Part shown: in pieces, positions 18,901 to 26,514 of the stretch
How the letters are laid out: each line of letters begins with the position of its first letter
Position numbering within the stretch: the first letter of the stretch is position 1
Assembly: GCF_030160835.1 (NCBI RefSeq)
Contig: NZ_BSPC01000032.1
Location: forward strand, 55,015 to 119,014
Reading direction: 5' to 3'
Source: Labrys miyagiensis
GTDB lineage: Bacteria; Pseudomonadota; Alphaproteobacteria; Rhizobiales; Labraceae
Length of the DNA stretch: 64,000 bases
The notes under the pieces: generated by a model
The model's input: only the letters and a program-made list of their open reading frames with translations
Database searches by the model: none
Told to the model about the DNA's origin: nothing
Made by a program: the position numbers and the translations under genes

Positions 18901-19146
18901 CACCGCCTTGGACTTGGGTACGGTGAGCATCGCGGTGGTGAGCGGATAGGTGACCTGATCCTCGACCACCTGCGGGGCCTGGCCGGGATCTTCGGTATAG
19001 ACGATCACCTGCGTATCGGACAGATCGGGGATGGCGTCGAGCGGCAGATGGGCCAGCGAATAGGCACCGCCGGCGACCGCAAACAGGCCGGCGATCAGCA
19101 CCAGCATGATATTGCGGGCCGACCAGGTAATGAGGGACGCAATCAT
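15982..19146 (-). CDS. cusA: CusA-type heavy-metal RND efflux pump
   Basis: 1054 residues, full length for the HME-RND class. The N-terminus (MIASLITWSARNIMLVLIAG) and the region AIGAMIDGAIVMIENAHKHL contain the usual RND helix 4 acidic motif. The segment MPIKARTDMLATGIRTPVGI carries methionines corresponding to those that bind Cu(I)/Ag(I) in E. coli CusA. In the family the trimer exports monovalent copper or silver from the periplasm and cytoplasm through CusB and an outer-membrane CusC. The gene overlaps the cusB stop by 4 bases. No outer-membrane factor gene is present, so one from elsewhere must be used. Confidence 0.95.
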   Translation of the reverse strand: MIASLITWSARNIMLVLIAGLFAVAGGAYSLAHLPLDAIPDLSDTQVIVYTEDPGQAPQVVEDQVTYPLTTAMLTVPKSKAVRGFSFFGVSFVYIIFEDGTDIYWARSRVLEYLNAAATRLPAGVSPTLGPDATGVGWVYQYAVTAENQSLAETRSTQDYALRYGLAKADGVAEIASVGGFVKQYNVVVDPQKMRDLGITLDKVREVIRGSNTDVGGRTLELSGFEFIVRGKGYLRGVDDIGKIVLKVDNGTPVLLKDVARIELGPDERQGITELNGEGEVASGIALQRSGSNALDVIDNIKERIAALMPSLPEGTRIVPVYDRSNLILSAIETLKHTLLEESIIVAIVCIVFLLHIRSALVAILMLPVGILMAFGAMRLLGLGANIMSLGGIAIAIGAMIDGAIVMIENAHKHLERAAPDRSRAEVLIEAAREVGPSLFFSLLVITVSFMPIFTLESQEGRLFGPLAFTKTFSMAAAAILSITLVPVLMILFVRGKIIPEHMNPINRALIWVYRPLIRGVLKAKTLTIVLAIAALGVSVWPLGRIGTEFMPALNEGTLLYMPTTLPGISVTSAAQLLQTQDRIIKGFPEVASVYGKAGRADTSTDPAPSEMFETVINLKPKDQWPPGVTTDSLTAEMDKALQFPGVSNAWTMPIKARTDMLATGIRTPVGIKVLGRDLGEMEKVAREIETVMRNVPGTSSAYAERVVGGYYLDIVPDRDALARYGLMVGNLQDTISMALGGDAVTTTVEGRERYTINVRYPRDLRSDPQSIARDVLISMPNGGTVPLGEVAKVELARGPTSIRTENGQLALYIYVDMHDRDLGSYIADAQKAVADNVHFPPGTYVQWSGQFEYLQRAEAKLKIVVPVTLMIIFLLLYLNFGRLTETLIVMLSLPFALVGGLWLMWWLGFNLSVAVVVGFIALSGVAAETGVVMLMYLDQALNEIRAERQAAGRVFTRSDLNEAIMLGAVERVRPKMMTVVAIMAGLVPILWSTGTGSEIMQRIAVPMIGGMVSSTLLTLIVIPAIYSLVKGWGLRSSAPESATGDVPNFIAAE

Positions 19147-20558
19147 TTGCCGTCTCCCGACGCAGCCAAGCCCTGCAAGGCGGCCTTGAGGTTGCTTTCC
19201 GCATCGATGAGGAAGTTCGCGGCGACGACGACCTTGTCGCCTGGCGCCACACCGTCCTTGATCTCCGCGAAATCCGAATTGCGTTGACCAAGCGTAACGG
19301 CGCGCGGCTCAAAACGGCCTTCGCCCTTGTCGACGATCACGACCTGCTTCGAGCCGCTGTCGATGACGGCGCTCACCGGCACGGTGGTGACCGGCGTCTG
19401 GATGCCGGTGGCGATCTCGGCGTCGACATACATGTCGGGTCGCAGGATGCCCTCCGGGTTGACCAGTTCGACCCGCACTCGCGTGGTCCGCGTCTCCTTG
19501 TTGACCTGTGGATAGATGACCGCGACCTTGCCCGCGAAGCTCCGATCGACGAAGCTTCGCGCGCGAACCGTCACCGCCTGCCCGACCGCAATCATCGGCA
19601 GGTCGCGCTCCGTGACATCGATGAGCGCCCATACCGTCGATATATCGGCGAGCCGGAATAACACATCACCGGGGGAGGCCTTCATGCCCTCCACAACGTT
19701 GCGCTGGGTGACGATGCCGTTGCGTGGCGCCGTCCAGACGATCGAGGTCGCGGCTTTGTGGCTGCGCTCGATCTCGTCGATGACCTCGGCGGGAACGTTG
19801 AGGTTCTCCAGGCGCTGCCGCGAGCCCTGGGCCCCGAGGCTGGACAGATATTGTGCCGATGCGGCGGCGATATCGGGCGAATAGAGGCGCAGCAGGGGTT
19901 GGCCCTTGCTGACGCGGTCGCCTGTCGTGACGTCCTCGACATGGTCGATGAAGGCGTCGGAGCGTGTCGCCACCACCGAGATGCGCCGCTCGTCCAGCTG
20001 GATCGTGCCGGAGGCGCGCACGGGCAGCGACAGGACGCGGCTCTGTGCCGTTTCGGTGCGGACGCCTGTGCGCTGCAGCTTGCGGGGGCTGACCTTGACG
20101 GTATCGCCGTCATCGCTGTCGCCTTCGAAGACGGGGATATAATCCATCCCCATCGAATCCTTCTTGGGCGTCTGCGAAGTATCGGGCAGGCCCATCGGGT
20201 TGCGATAATAGAGGATGCGCCTGGCACCCGCCGAGCTTGCCGCCTTCGTGATGGCTACCGCTGGCGCCACCACCTCACCCGACGCCTCGTCGAAGCTGAT
20301 GTCTTGGTCGGCATGAACCGGCACATAATCGTGGCCGTCCGCGGTCTTGCGTGGTCCGGCGGAATAGGCTGGTTTGCCGTCGGGATCCCGATAATAGACC
20401 GCCGGTCCGGATGCGGCAGCCGCCGCCTGGGTAGCCTGGGCAGCGGAGATCGTCACATCCGGCCACCGCAGGCCGTTCTGGCCCACATAATATCCTCCAG
20501 CCCCCGCCGCGGTAATCGCGGCGAAGGTGAGGATCGTCGAAGCGATCCGATAGCTCAT
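19143..20558 (-). CDS. cusB: CusB-type periplasmic adaptor with two heavy-metal-binding motifs
   Basis: 471 residues. Signal/anchor MSYRIASTILTFAAITAAGAGGYYVG. Two copies of the short heavy-metal-binding motif follow: YYRDPDGKPAYSAGPRKTAD (about residue 55) and YYRNPMGLPDTSQTPKKDSM with MGMDYIPV (about 118-148). The membrane-fusion body (LPVRASGTIQLDERRISVVA, helical hairpin, ATRSDAFIDHVED) matches CusB. It links the RND pump to the outer-membrane channel. Its start overlaps the stop of the gene before it and its end overlaps cusA, so the three are translationally coupled. Having two metal motifs rather than one is mildly unusual. Confidence 0.93.
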   Translation of the reverse strand: MSYRIASTILTFAAITAAGAGGYYVGQNGLRWPDVTISAAQATQAAAAASGPAVYYRDPDGKPAYSAGPRKTADGHDYVPVHADQDISFDEASGEVVAPAVAITKAASSAGARRILYYRNPMGLPDTSQTPKKDSMGMDYIPVFEGDSDDGDTVKVSPRKLQRTGVRTETAQSRVLSLPVRASGTIQLDERRISVVATRSDAFIDHVEDVTTGDRVSKGQPLLRLYSPDIAAASAQYLSSLGAQGSRQRLENLNVPAEVIDEIERSHKAATSIVWTAPRNGIVTQRNVVEGMKASPGDVLFRLADISTVWALIDVTERDLPMIAVGQAVTVRARSFVDRSFAGKVAVIYPQVNKETRTTRVRVELVNPEGILRPDMYVDAEIATGIQTPVTTVPVSAVIDSGSKQVVIVDKGEGRFEPRAVTLGQRNSDFAEIKDGVAPGDKVVVAANFLIDAESNLKAALQGLAASGDGK

Positions 20559-20962
20559 GGCGTGGCCTTGAAGGTCAGCTGGCTTTGGACCGTCTCCGCC
20601 TCACCCTGGAGCTTGGCGGCCAGCGAGAGACGCCAGTCCCCCACCATCGCCAGGCGGGCCTTGTAGCGATAGATGCCGGGTTCGGTGGAGGGAATTGCCT
20701 CGATCGGCGCGGCCATCCCCGCCATGCCGGCCGGCGCCATGTCGATGCGCGAGGCAAAGATCACGGCATCGGAAACCGGCTTGCCGGAGCGCCTGTCGAC
20801 GAGCCGGACGGCGACGACGGCATCGTTGCCCGCCTGCGTTTCGGGCTGGAGGAGCTGGAACTCGTAATCACCCGCTCCCGCCAGGGCGGATGAGAAGGAG
20901 GAACTCAACGACAGCGCGACGAGCGCGACGCTGAGGGCGCGCGTGGAAGGAAAATCAAACAT
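20555..20962 (-). CDS. FixH/YtkA-like periplasmic protein
   Basis: 135 residues with a signal peptide (VALVALSLSSSFSSALAGAG). The domain GDYEFQLLQPETQAGNDAVV through EPGIYRYKARLAMVGDWRLS is an immunoglobulin-like fold known from YtkA/FixH-like proteins placed beside Cus-type pumps. A Met-rich stretch (MAPAGMAGMAAP) could bind Cu(I). It is the first coupled gene of the cusBA operon, overlapping cusB by 4 bases. Confidence 0.75.
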   Translation of the reverse strand: MFDFPSTRALSVALVALSLSSSFSSALAGAGDYEFQLLQPETQAGNDAVVAVRLVDRRSGKPVSDAVIFASRIDMAPAGMAGMAAPIEAIPSTEPGIYRYKARLAMVGDWRLSLAAKLQGEAETVQSQLTFKATP

Positions 20963-21052
20963 GCAAATACCTGGATTCGGGTGTCAGCTCCGCCCGATGG
21001 GCGGAGCAAGGCCGTGGCGGCGCCAAGCCGCGCACAGAACGACGACGAGAAT

Positions 21053-21460
21053 CTAGGTTCTTGGAGGTCTTATCAGCGGAGGCGGCGCCAGACCCGTCAG
21101 CTGGGCTTGGGCCGACAGTCCGATCAATCGCGTCCTATGCGACGGCGCGGGAAGCGGCGCGACGGTAACCGCACCGCTCGCGAAGCACTTGGCCATGCAG
21201 ATAGCCACGTCCGGGCACATCGTCCTCCCGCAATCCGGCATGTGCTTCTGATGAGTGTCAGCACAGCAGGGCATGTCGCCCGACATCGCCATCCCTGGTG
21301 AGGCCACAGCCATCCCCGCCACCAGCACGCCAGCACCGGCGGGTGCAGCGAGGGGCGCAAGAACCATGCCCACAATCGCAAGGATGGGCAGCAGATGGCG
21401 GAACCAGGAACGGATCATCGATCGAAGAAATCTCACATTGCCGCCCGGATTGGAAGACAC
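21053..21460 (-). CDS. Met/Cys-rich exported small protein
   Basis: 135 residues. A hydrophobic segment (LLPILAIVGMVLAPLAAPAG) is followed by MSGDMPCCADTHQKHMPDCG and MCPDVAICMAKC, giving seven Cys and several Met/His. This suggests periplasmic metal binding in a copper-resistance operon, similar in style to small proteins found upstream of cus genes. It lies 90 bases upstream of the FixH-like gene on the same strand. No named family recognised. Confidence 0.6.
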   Translation of the reverse strand: MSSNPGGNVRFLRSMIRSWFRHLLPILAIVGMVLAPLAAPAGAGVLVAGMAVASPGMAMSGDMPCCADTHQKHMPDCGRTMCPDVAICMAKCFASGAVTVAPLPAPSHRTRLIGLSAQAQLTGLAPPPLIRPPRT

Positions 21461-21661
21461 ATGCCGTTCACGGTCTCGCTATCGATCGGTGAGCGGTCGT
21501 CACCAAATGCATCCGGCAACTTTCTAATCTTGGGTGCATTGACGGTTCTGGCCTGTCATGGCTCGCAACAAGTATCATGGCTTGGTTGCTGACGATTTGA
21601 GCCCAAAACTCAATTATTGATTTTATTGAGGCAGAGTTTTTTGCCTCCGGTGAAGAAAAAG

Positions 21662-21720
21662 AAAACCCCAAGCAACTCGCCGAGTTTGCTTGGGGTTTTC
21701 TGTGTATTGGTTGCGGGGGC
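21662..21720. other. Strong terminator plus tRNA-fMet-like 3' end (putative attachment site, right)
   Basis: AAAACCCCAAGCAACTC (21662-21678) pairs with GAGTTTGCTTGGGGTTTT (21682-21699), a bidirectional rho-independent terminator with one bulged T. Nine bases later comes GGTTGCGGGGGC (21709-21720). Spacing and order match the unit at 15587-15649 in the same orientation. On the minus strand this reads as the end of a tRNA followed by its terminator, but the tRNA body is absent. Confidence 0.55.
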
Positions 21721-21732
21721 CCGCACCCCCTT

Positions 21733-22557
21733 GGTGCTGTCAGGCTAACTCCAAGTGGTCTCGGCCAGGTGCAAGAGGGCCAAAACGGACCTCGGTTTAG
21801 GCCGCAATAGCCCGCCACTCGGCCAGGGCAGCCGAGCGTCTCTGTTTGTAGATTTCCCGGCTGACGAGGTGACGCTCCGAATTAAAGTGGTTGTGGATCT
21901 GACTGTGGACGACGACGAATTTCTGAAGCGTCGTCGTCCTGCGGAATTGGAGCATCGCCGCCTCTCGTCGTCGAAAGGGTTGGTGGGAATTCTCGACCCG
22001 ATTGTTCTCCCAGCGACCGATTTCGCGGCGTTCGAGGTTGCCGATCTCCCGCATGGCCGCACCATAGGAGTGCAACCCGTCGGTGACGATGATCTCGGGA
22101 CGGCCGTAGCGCTTCATGGCTTTCTTGAGGAATTTCAAAGCGGCGGCCTTGTCCCGCGTCTTGCTGACGAAGAACGCCAACACCTCGCCCTCGTGATCGA
22201 CGGCCCGCCAGAGATAGTGGGGCTTACCGTTGACCTTCACGAAAACCTCATCGACGTGCCAGCGCCAGCGGCTGAAATTTCCAGCCCTCACCCGCCTTTT
22301 GCGGATTTCGCCAGCGAACAACGGACCAAAGCGGTCCCACCAAAATCTCACGGTGTCATGGCAGATGTCGATGCCCCGTTCATGCAGCAGGTCCTCCACA
22401 TTCCTCCATGACAAGGGGTAGCGAACGTACATCATTACCGCGAGGCGGATCACGTCTGGCGACGAATTGAAATAGCGAAACGGATTGAGTTTGGGGCGCG
22501 CCATCCTCGCTCCCTACCCGACGCCGCCACCTTCGGCAATTTGCTCTGACAGGGCCC
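21733..22557. mobile_element. IS6-family insertion sequence
   Basis: Imperfect terminal inverted repeats: GGTGCTGTCAGGCTAA at the left (from 21733) and, on the minus strand, GGGCCCTGTCAGAGCAA at the right (to 22557). They share CTGTCAG, typical of IS6-type ends, and enclose one transposase gene. I could not see a matching 8-bp target duplication, so the element may sit at a rearranged junction. It lies 12 bases from the putative right attachment site. Confidence 0.7.
21797..22504 (-). CDS. IS6-family transposase
   Basis: 235 residues, usual size for IS6/IS26-type DDE transposases. Motifs: YVRYPLSWRNVEDLLHERGI (helix-turn-helix), WHVDEVFVKVNGKPHYLWRA (first Asp), IIVTDGLHSYGAA (second Asp) and RWENNRVENSHQPFRRRE (Glu region). 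Appears intact. In the family it drives copy-in transposition that yields cointegrates. Confidence 0.93.
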   Translation of the reverse strand: MARPKLNPFRYFNSSPDVIRLAVMMYVRYPLSWRNVEDLLHERGIDICHDTVRFWWDRFGPLFAGEIRKRRVRAGNFSRWRWHVDEVFVKVNGKPHYLWRAVDHEGEVLAFFVSKTRDKAAALKFLKKAMKRYGRPEIIVTDGLHSYGAAMREIGNLERREIGRWENNRVENSHQPFRRREAAMLQFRRTTTLQKFVVVHSQIHNHFNSERHLVSREIYKQRRSAALAEWRAIAA

Positions 22558-22829
22558 GCAAGCAATTTATTTTATAATCTTGGCCGAAATTAACAATGAC
22601 ACTCATCCTTTTTGATGTCATAAACACATACCTGCCTTAAAATTGACCAAAATACGAAGTCGCAAAGCTCACTCCGACGCCGATGACTGTCATTGGCGCC
22701 GTTCGTATTTTTGAATTGACTAACTCAAGCGTAGATTCTTTGGGATGTCGTAATGTTTACGACGCCATGGCGCTTGTCTTCTTCAATAGTCTCCAGGTCT
22801 TCACTTGCCCGCATCAGAGAGGAGAAATT

Positions 22830-23155
22830 ATGCCGAAGCGTTTTATCCCCGGAAAGTCGCTAGGAGTGCTCGCGATTGGGCTGACCCTGACATGCCGGTT
22901 CTGACCGATCTTCGTCATAATCCGTTCGAACGCATGAACTGGCCGGGCAATGGTTTCGCGCAGGGCTCGGTTGGCTACTGGGACTCCTTCAAGCACGAGA
23001 TGTAGCGATTCCAGATCCCGGCCCAGATCACCGCCAAGTACCTTCCCTCCTTCATCGAATATCCGCCGATGCAGGCCGGTGCGAGGTTCAGCGTGGGCGA
23101 TCTGAAGGCGAAGATCGAACAGGCGCAGCAGGCGGCACACGGAAATCACGAATAG
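22830..23155 (+). pseudogene. Arylsulfatase remnant, first copy (signal peptide fused to C-terminus)
   Basis: A good ribosome site (GAGAGGAGA) precedes ATG 22830 and a signal-peptide-like start (MPKRFIPGKSLGVLAIGLTL). The frame then breaks into DMPVLTDLRHNPFERMNW and, beyond a stop at 23003-23005, FIEYPPMQAGARFSVGDLKA. These are the last parts of exported arylsulfatases seen in Rhizobiales. Most of the catalytic body is missing, so an internal deletion is inferred. The A+T-rich 270 bases before it show no gene. Confidence 0.65.
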
Positions 23156-23319
23156 CGGTTTCCCGAGACCCTAGTGGCGAGGGCCAACGGTCCCCGCCCT
23201 TCTTTTGGAAATATCTCCGAACCAGTTGCGCCCGATCCTCTTGGCCGCTTTCGAAGGCCGCAGGGCTCGGTCGCCTCGGATTACAAACCGGAGCTCGACA
23301 TGCTTGCCTTGTCTCCCCT

Positions 23320-23535
23320 GCTTGCCCGTCGCATGTTTCTCGGACCGCGGCCGGCGATGGCGCCCGCTTTGCGGCCCTGGTCCACCACACCGATGCCGAG
23401 CGCGAATGGGCCTATGACCGCAACTCCAAGATCGGCACGCTCGACAAGGCGCTGGACGAGGCAACGGCGAAGGGCTGGACAGTCGTCGACATGAAAAATA
23501 ACTGGAAGGTAATCTTTCCGGCCTCGTATAAATAA
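23320..23535 (+). pseudogene. HAD-type phosphatase remnant, C-terminal part
   Basis: The frame ending at 23535 reads DGARFAALVHHTDAEREWAY, DRNSKIGTLDKALDEATAKG and WTVVDMKNNWKVIFPASYK. This is the C-terminal part of the exported HAD-family hydrolases that often follow arylsulfatase genes. The N-terminal part with the DxD motif is missing. Confidence 0.6.
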
Positions 23536-23607
23536 ATCCCACTTGCATCCCTCATCGCAACTTCACAGGTCTTAAAACGTCTTTCAATCCTCAAATGTAG
23601 GTGAACC

Positions 23608-23967
23608 ATGCTCAAGACTTTACTAGCTGCAACCGCACTTGTCGGATTCTTCTCAACAAGCGCTTTCGCGCAGACTCCCAAACCTCTGACAGACTACGTC
23701 GATGCGAATGGCTTCCTAGACGTTCAGACGCTGACTTGCGCTCAGCTTGCCGGCACCTATCAGGAAGACGCTGACGCGCTGACAGCCTGGTATAGCGGTT
23801 GGTACAACGGTCTTGCCCATAAGCACTTTCTGGATTTCAAGAAGGGCCGCGAGGTCGAACATCAGGTGATCGTCTACTGCAAGGCTAATCCCGAAAAGAA
23901 AATTATCGAAGCAATGGCTATAATATTTAAGGATGATCGCATTAAGTTAGGTATTGAATTGAAGTGA
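23608..23967 (+). CDS. HdeA/HdeB-like periplasmic acid-stress protein
   Basis: 119 residues. Signal peptide MLKTLLAATALVGFFSTSAFAQ, ending in AFA-Q. The mature part contains LTCAQLAGTYQEDADALTAW and a second Cys in VIVYCKANPEKKI, the pair that forms the disulfide of HdeA-type proteins. HdeA prevents aggregation of periplasmic proteins at low pH in enteric bacteria; a like role is inferred. It lies between two decayed arylsulfatase cassettes. Confidence 0.8.
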   Translation: MLKTLLAATALVGFFSTSAFAQTPKPLTDYVDANGFLDVQTLTCAQLAGTYQEDADALTAWYSGWYNGLAHKHFLDFKKGREVEHQVIVYCKANPEKKIIEAMAIIFKDDRIKLGIELK

Positions 23968-24191
23968 GTCGTAGCACTGGGATTAAAAATGGCAGGCTCG
24001 TTTTAAAGTTTAACTGCGTGTTCGGGCCACCACATAGTTATGTTTGCTTGCGTCAGAGACCGTCGTGGCAAGCTTTCTATTCTGCATGATCTTTCCAGCC
24101 ATCCCGTGAACTATGTTCAAGATTTAGCTCGCCCCAGAACGAATATGAATTGGCATAGGCCTAGGCAGATCAAATCAAGTAAGGACAGGCG

Positions 24192-24614
24192 ATGAAATTG
24201 ATAGGGATCGCGCTCGCCGGGGCGCTGATAGCGGCTGGAGGCCCGGGGGTCGCTTCGGCCCAAACGATGAGCTATTCAGAGGCTGGCGCCCTGATTGCCC
24301 GCAGCTGCGGCAAGGACATAACGAGGTTCTGCGCGAAGGTGAATATGGGCGGAGGCGCGCTCCGCGATTGCCTCATGAAGACCCAGGCCAAGCTCAATCC
24401 GCAATGCGTCGCCGACTATAAGGCGGTTTCGGATTCGCTCGCCAAACGTGCCGCCGCCCAAGCGGCTGTCCCGCAGGTCTGCAAAGCTGACGCACGCCAA
24501 TACTGCAACGGCGTCGCCTATGGCAATGGGCATTTCCTGAGCTGCCTGAATGCCTCCACACGCGTTGTCAGCACCAGCTGTAAGCAGGCGTTGGCAGACG
24601 CCGGTTGGAACTAA
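24192..24614 (+). CDS. Exported cysteine-rich repeat protein
   Basis: 140 residues. Signal peptide MKLIGIALAGALIAAGGPGVASAQ. Two similar Cys-rich units follow: SCGKDITRFCAKVNMGGGAL with RDCLMKTQAKLNPQCV, and VCKADARQYCNGVAYGNGHF with LSCLNASTRVVSTSCK. The pattern (Cys, then Cys at +8 to +9, then two more) is the cysteine-rich GLG1-like repeat found in many secreted alphaproteobacterial proteins. Function unknown. Ribosome site AGGACAGG before ATG 24192. Confidence 0.75.
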   Translation: MKLIGIALAGALIAAGGPGVASAQTMSYSEAGALIARSCGKDITRFCAKVNMGGGALRDCLMKTQAKLNPQCVADYKAVSDSLAKRAAAQAAVPQVCKADARQYCNGVAYGNGHFLSCLNASTRVVSTSCKQALADAGWN

Positions 24615-24619
24615 ACGCG

Positions 24620-25258
24620 ATGTCACATGACAATAGGAAAGCCAAGATCATGACGCCCGTTCTCAGCCGTTTTGCCATCGCCTTCTTCGTCCTTGTGTCA
24701 GTTTCGGGTGCGTTCGCGACCGCAGCTTCGGCTCAGAGCACGATCAGCGGCGATCAGATGCTAGAGAATCTGACGAAGGCTGCGGATGCCGCTCCTCGTG
24801 GGCTGAGCGGAGCAATCATCCAGCAGGCCGCGCTCCAGCATATGAAGGACAATCCCGGTATTCCGCAGAGCTGGCAACCCATGGGCGTTCGTCTGGATAA
24901 CCTGTCGCAGATCAACGTGCAGATTCAGTTCGCATTGAACTCCGCGATCATCAGGCCCGAATCCTACGCGACCATTGGCGCGATCGCGGATGCTCTGCAC
25001 CATCCCCTCCTCGGCGGCTATAAGTTCGTCGTCACCGGCAATACGGACACTACCGGCAATCGAGCGGACAACATGAAGCTCAGCCAAGCGCGGGCCGATG
25101 CCGTCGTCGGGGCCCTGGTCACGACTTTTCAGGTGGATCAAGCCAGGCTCGAAGCCGTCGGCCTCGGCGAAGAGGCACTTCAGGACAGTAAGAACCCCAA
25201 AAATCCTATCAATCGTCGCGTTCAGGTCATCAATATCGGAAAATATCTTCCGAAATGA
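24620..25258 (+). CDS. OmpA-family peptidoglycan-binding protein
   Basis: About 212 residues from ATG 24620; ATG 24650 with AGGAA upstream is an alternative that gives a normal signal peptide (SRFAIAFFVLVSVSGAFATA). The OmpA C-like domain covers the last 110 residues: INVQIQFALNSAIIRPESYA, FVVTGNTDTTGNRADNMKLS, QARADAVVGALVTTF, NPINRRVQVINIG. This domain grips peptidoglycan meso-diaminopimelate. The gene follows the Cys-rich protein by a few bases and may be co-transcribed. Confidence 0.85.
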   Translation: MSHDNRKAKIMTPVLSRFAIAFFVLVSVSGAFATAASAQSTISGDQMLENLTKAADAAPRGLSGAIIQQAALQHMKDNPGIPQSWQPMGVRLDNLSQINVQIQFALNSAIIRPESYATIGAIADALHHPLLGGYKFVVTGNTDTTGNRADNMKLSQARADAVVGALVTTFQVDQARLEAVGLGEEALQDSKNPKNPINRRVQVINIGKYLPK

Positions 25259-25350
25259 ATATTCGTACACCGTAGAGGTCTTTGACGGATCATCCTGTCG
25301 CTCCGTTTGGCCATAGCGCTTTCTTCGCATTCCCGCGTAGTAACAAGGAC

Positions 25351-26106
25351 ATGGCAATGACAAACCTCGCAATTAAGTTGTTACTTATAGGCGGAAGTCT
25401 CGCACTCTCAAGCCTGGGCGCCCGCGCCGAGGACGTCGTCAAGAAGCCGCATATTCCTTTGCAAAAGACAATCGGAGAAGTCACCGCCACGGCTCCTGTG
25501 CCCTCGCTTGCGGTCATCAACTCCAACGGGGCGAAACTGGAGGGCGGCAAGCTGATCCTGACGGGCGTTTCGACCAACGCGATCGTGTTTGCCGATCGGC
25601 CAGTGCGGGCGGCTGGCCATGTGACCACCGAGCAGTTCATCATGCAGTGGGACGAAGGCAAGAACAACTTCGCCATCGATCCGCCCAACGCGACTGTGTC
25701 GGTTCTCGGCGGCGATGGCTCGGATGTCGATGATGCGGTCGTGACGCTTAAGAAGCCCACCCTTCAGGGAACCACTCTCACATTCGACGTTGACGTCTTG
25801 GAAGGCCAGTTGTCCGGAGGTTCCGGCCCGACAGCCGTGTTTATTGACGCCTTCGCAGTCCGCGGACGGTACGGCGGGGGCTTCGCGCATGTGGGCGGCT
25901 ATGGCGATGCCTGGCGCGGCGGAGGCGCTTGGCACGGTGGCGGCGCTTACTGGCATGCACCGGTCTATCATGGCGCATGGTATGGCGCCGGCGCCGTGGC
26001 TGGCGCGGCTGTCGTGGGCGCGGCTGTCGGAGCGGCCGTCGCCGATCCCTATTATGCCCCCCCACCACCGGCCTGTGGCTACTACCCCTATCCTCCTTGC
26101 TATTGA
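25351..26106 (+). CDS. Exported Gly/His/Tyr-rich protein
   Basis: About 251 residues from ATG 25351 with ACAAGGAC upstream. Signal peptide with AIKLLLIGGSLALSSLGARA. The mature domain (LEGGKLILTGVSTNAIVFAD, then VDDAVVTLKKPTLQGTTLTF) resembles small beta-rich periplasmic domains. The tail is low complexity (GGGAWHGGGAYWHAPVYHGA, a hydrophobic AGAVAGAAVVGAAVGAAVA run, and a Pro/Tyr end). The tail may associate with the outer membrane. Function unknown. Confidence 0.7.
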   Translation: MAMTNLAIKLLLIGGSLALSSLGARAEDVVKKPHIPLQKTIGEVTATAPVPSLAVINSNGAKLEGGKLILTGVSTNAIVFADRPVRAAGHVTTEQFIMQWDEGKNNFAIDPPNATVSVLGGDGSDVDDAVVTLKKPTLQGTTLTFDVDVLEGQLSGGSGPTAVFIDAFAVRGRYGGGFAHVGGYGDAWRGGGAWHGGGAYWHAPVYHGAWYGAGAVAGAAVVGAAVGAAVADPYYAPPPPACGYYPYPPCY

Positions 26107-26252
26107 GGCGAAGCGAGGCCACAATTTCAAGCTGCCGTGGGGTCCTGCTTTCCGAGCGAGAAAGCGGCTCGGGGAATTTCGATTCCAAGACTTACTTCGC
26201 CATAACGGCAGTCCTTGCAGTCTTATTCCTTTCAAACCTAAGGATCTCAATC

Positions 26253-26462
26253 ATGAGATATATCCTGATCACCTTGTGCCTTGCCGCATCTGCGGCGACG
26301 TTCGCGCCTACATCGGCTAATGCCGTGGTGTGCGCGCGCGGCGTTGTCAGAGCAGGGTGCGCGGGTCCGCGCGGTGCGGTTGTCGTCCGCAAGCCAGTCG
26401 CCGTGGCCCCGGTTGTTCGTCCAAGATGTGCAATCGTTAACGGGCGCCGCGTCTGCCGTTGA
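26253..26462 (+). CDS. Small exported basic protein
   Basis: 69 residues from ATG 26253, preceded by AAGGATC. Signal peptide ILITLCLAASAATFAPTSAN. The mature part (VVCARGVVRAGCAGPRGAVV, then RPRCAIVNGRRVCR) is rich in Arg/Val with four Cys, probably two disulfides. Similar small GVVRAGCAGPRGAVVV-type proteins occur widely in Bradyrhizobium-like genomes, with no known function. Confidence 0.65.
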   Translation: MRYILITLCLAASAATFAPTSANAVVCARGVVRAGCAGPRGAVVVRKPVAVAPVVRPRCAIVNGRRVCR

Positions 26463-26514
26463 ACGACAAGGGTATGGCCAACCTGAAAGATTAGTCTTTT
26501 ATGGGAGATACGGA

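Noticed and set aside
15637-21720. Intact tRNA-fMet genes at the GGTTGCGGGGGC motifs
   Set aside because: Only the last 12-13 bases of the tRNA match. The T-loop and anticodon sequences that should follow are absent at every copy.
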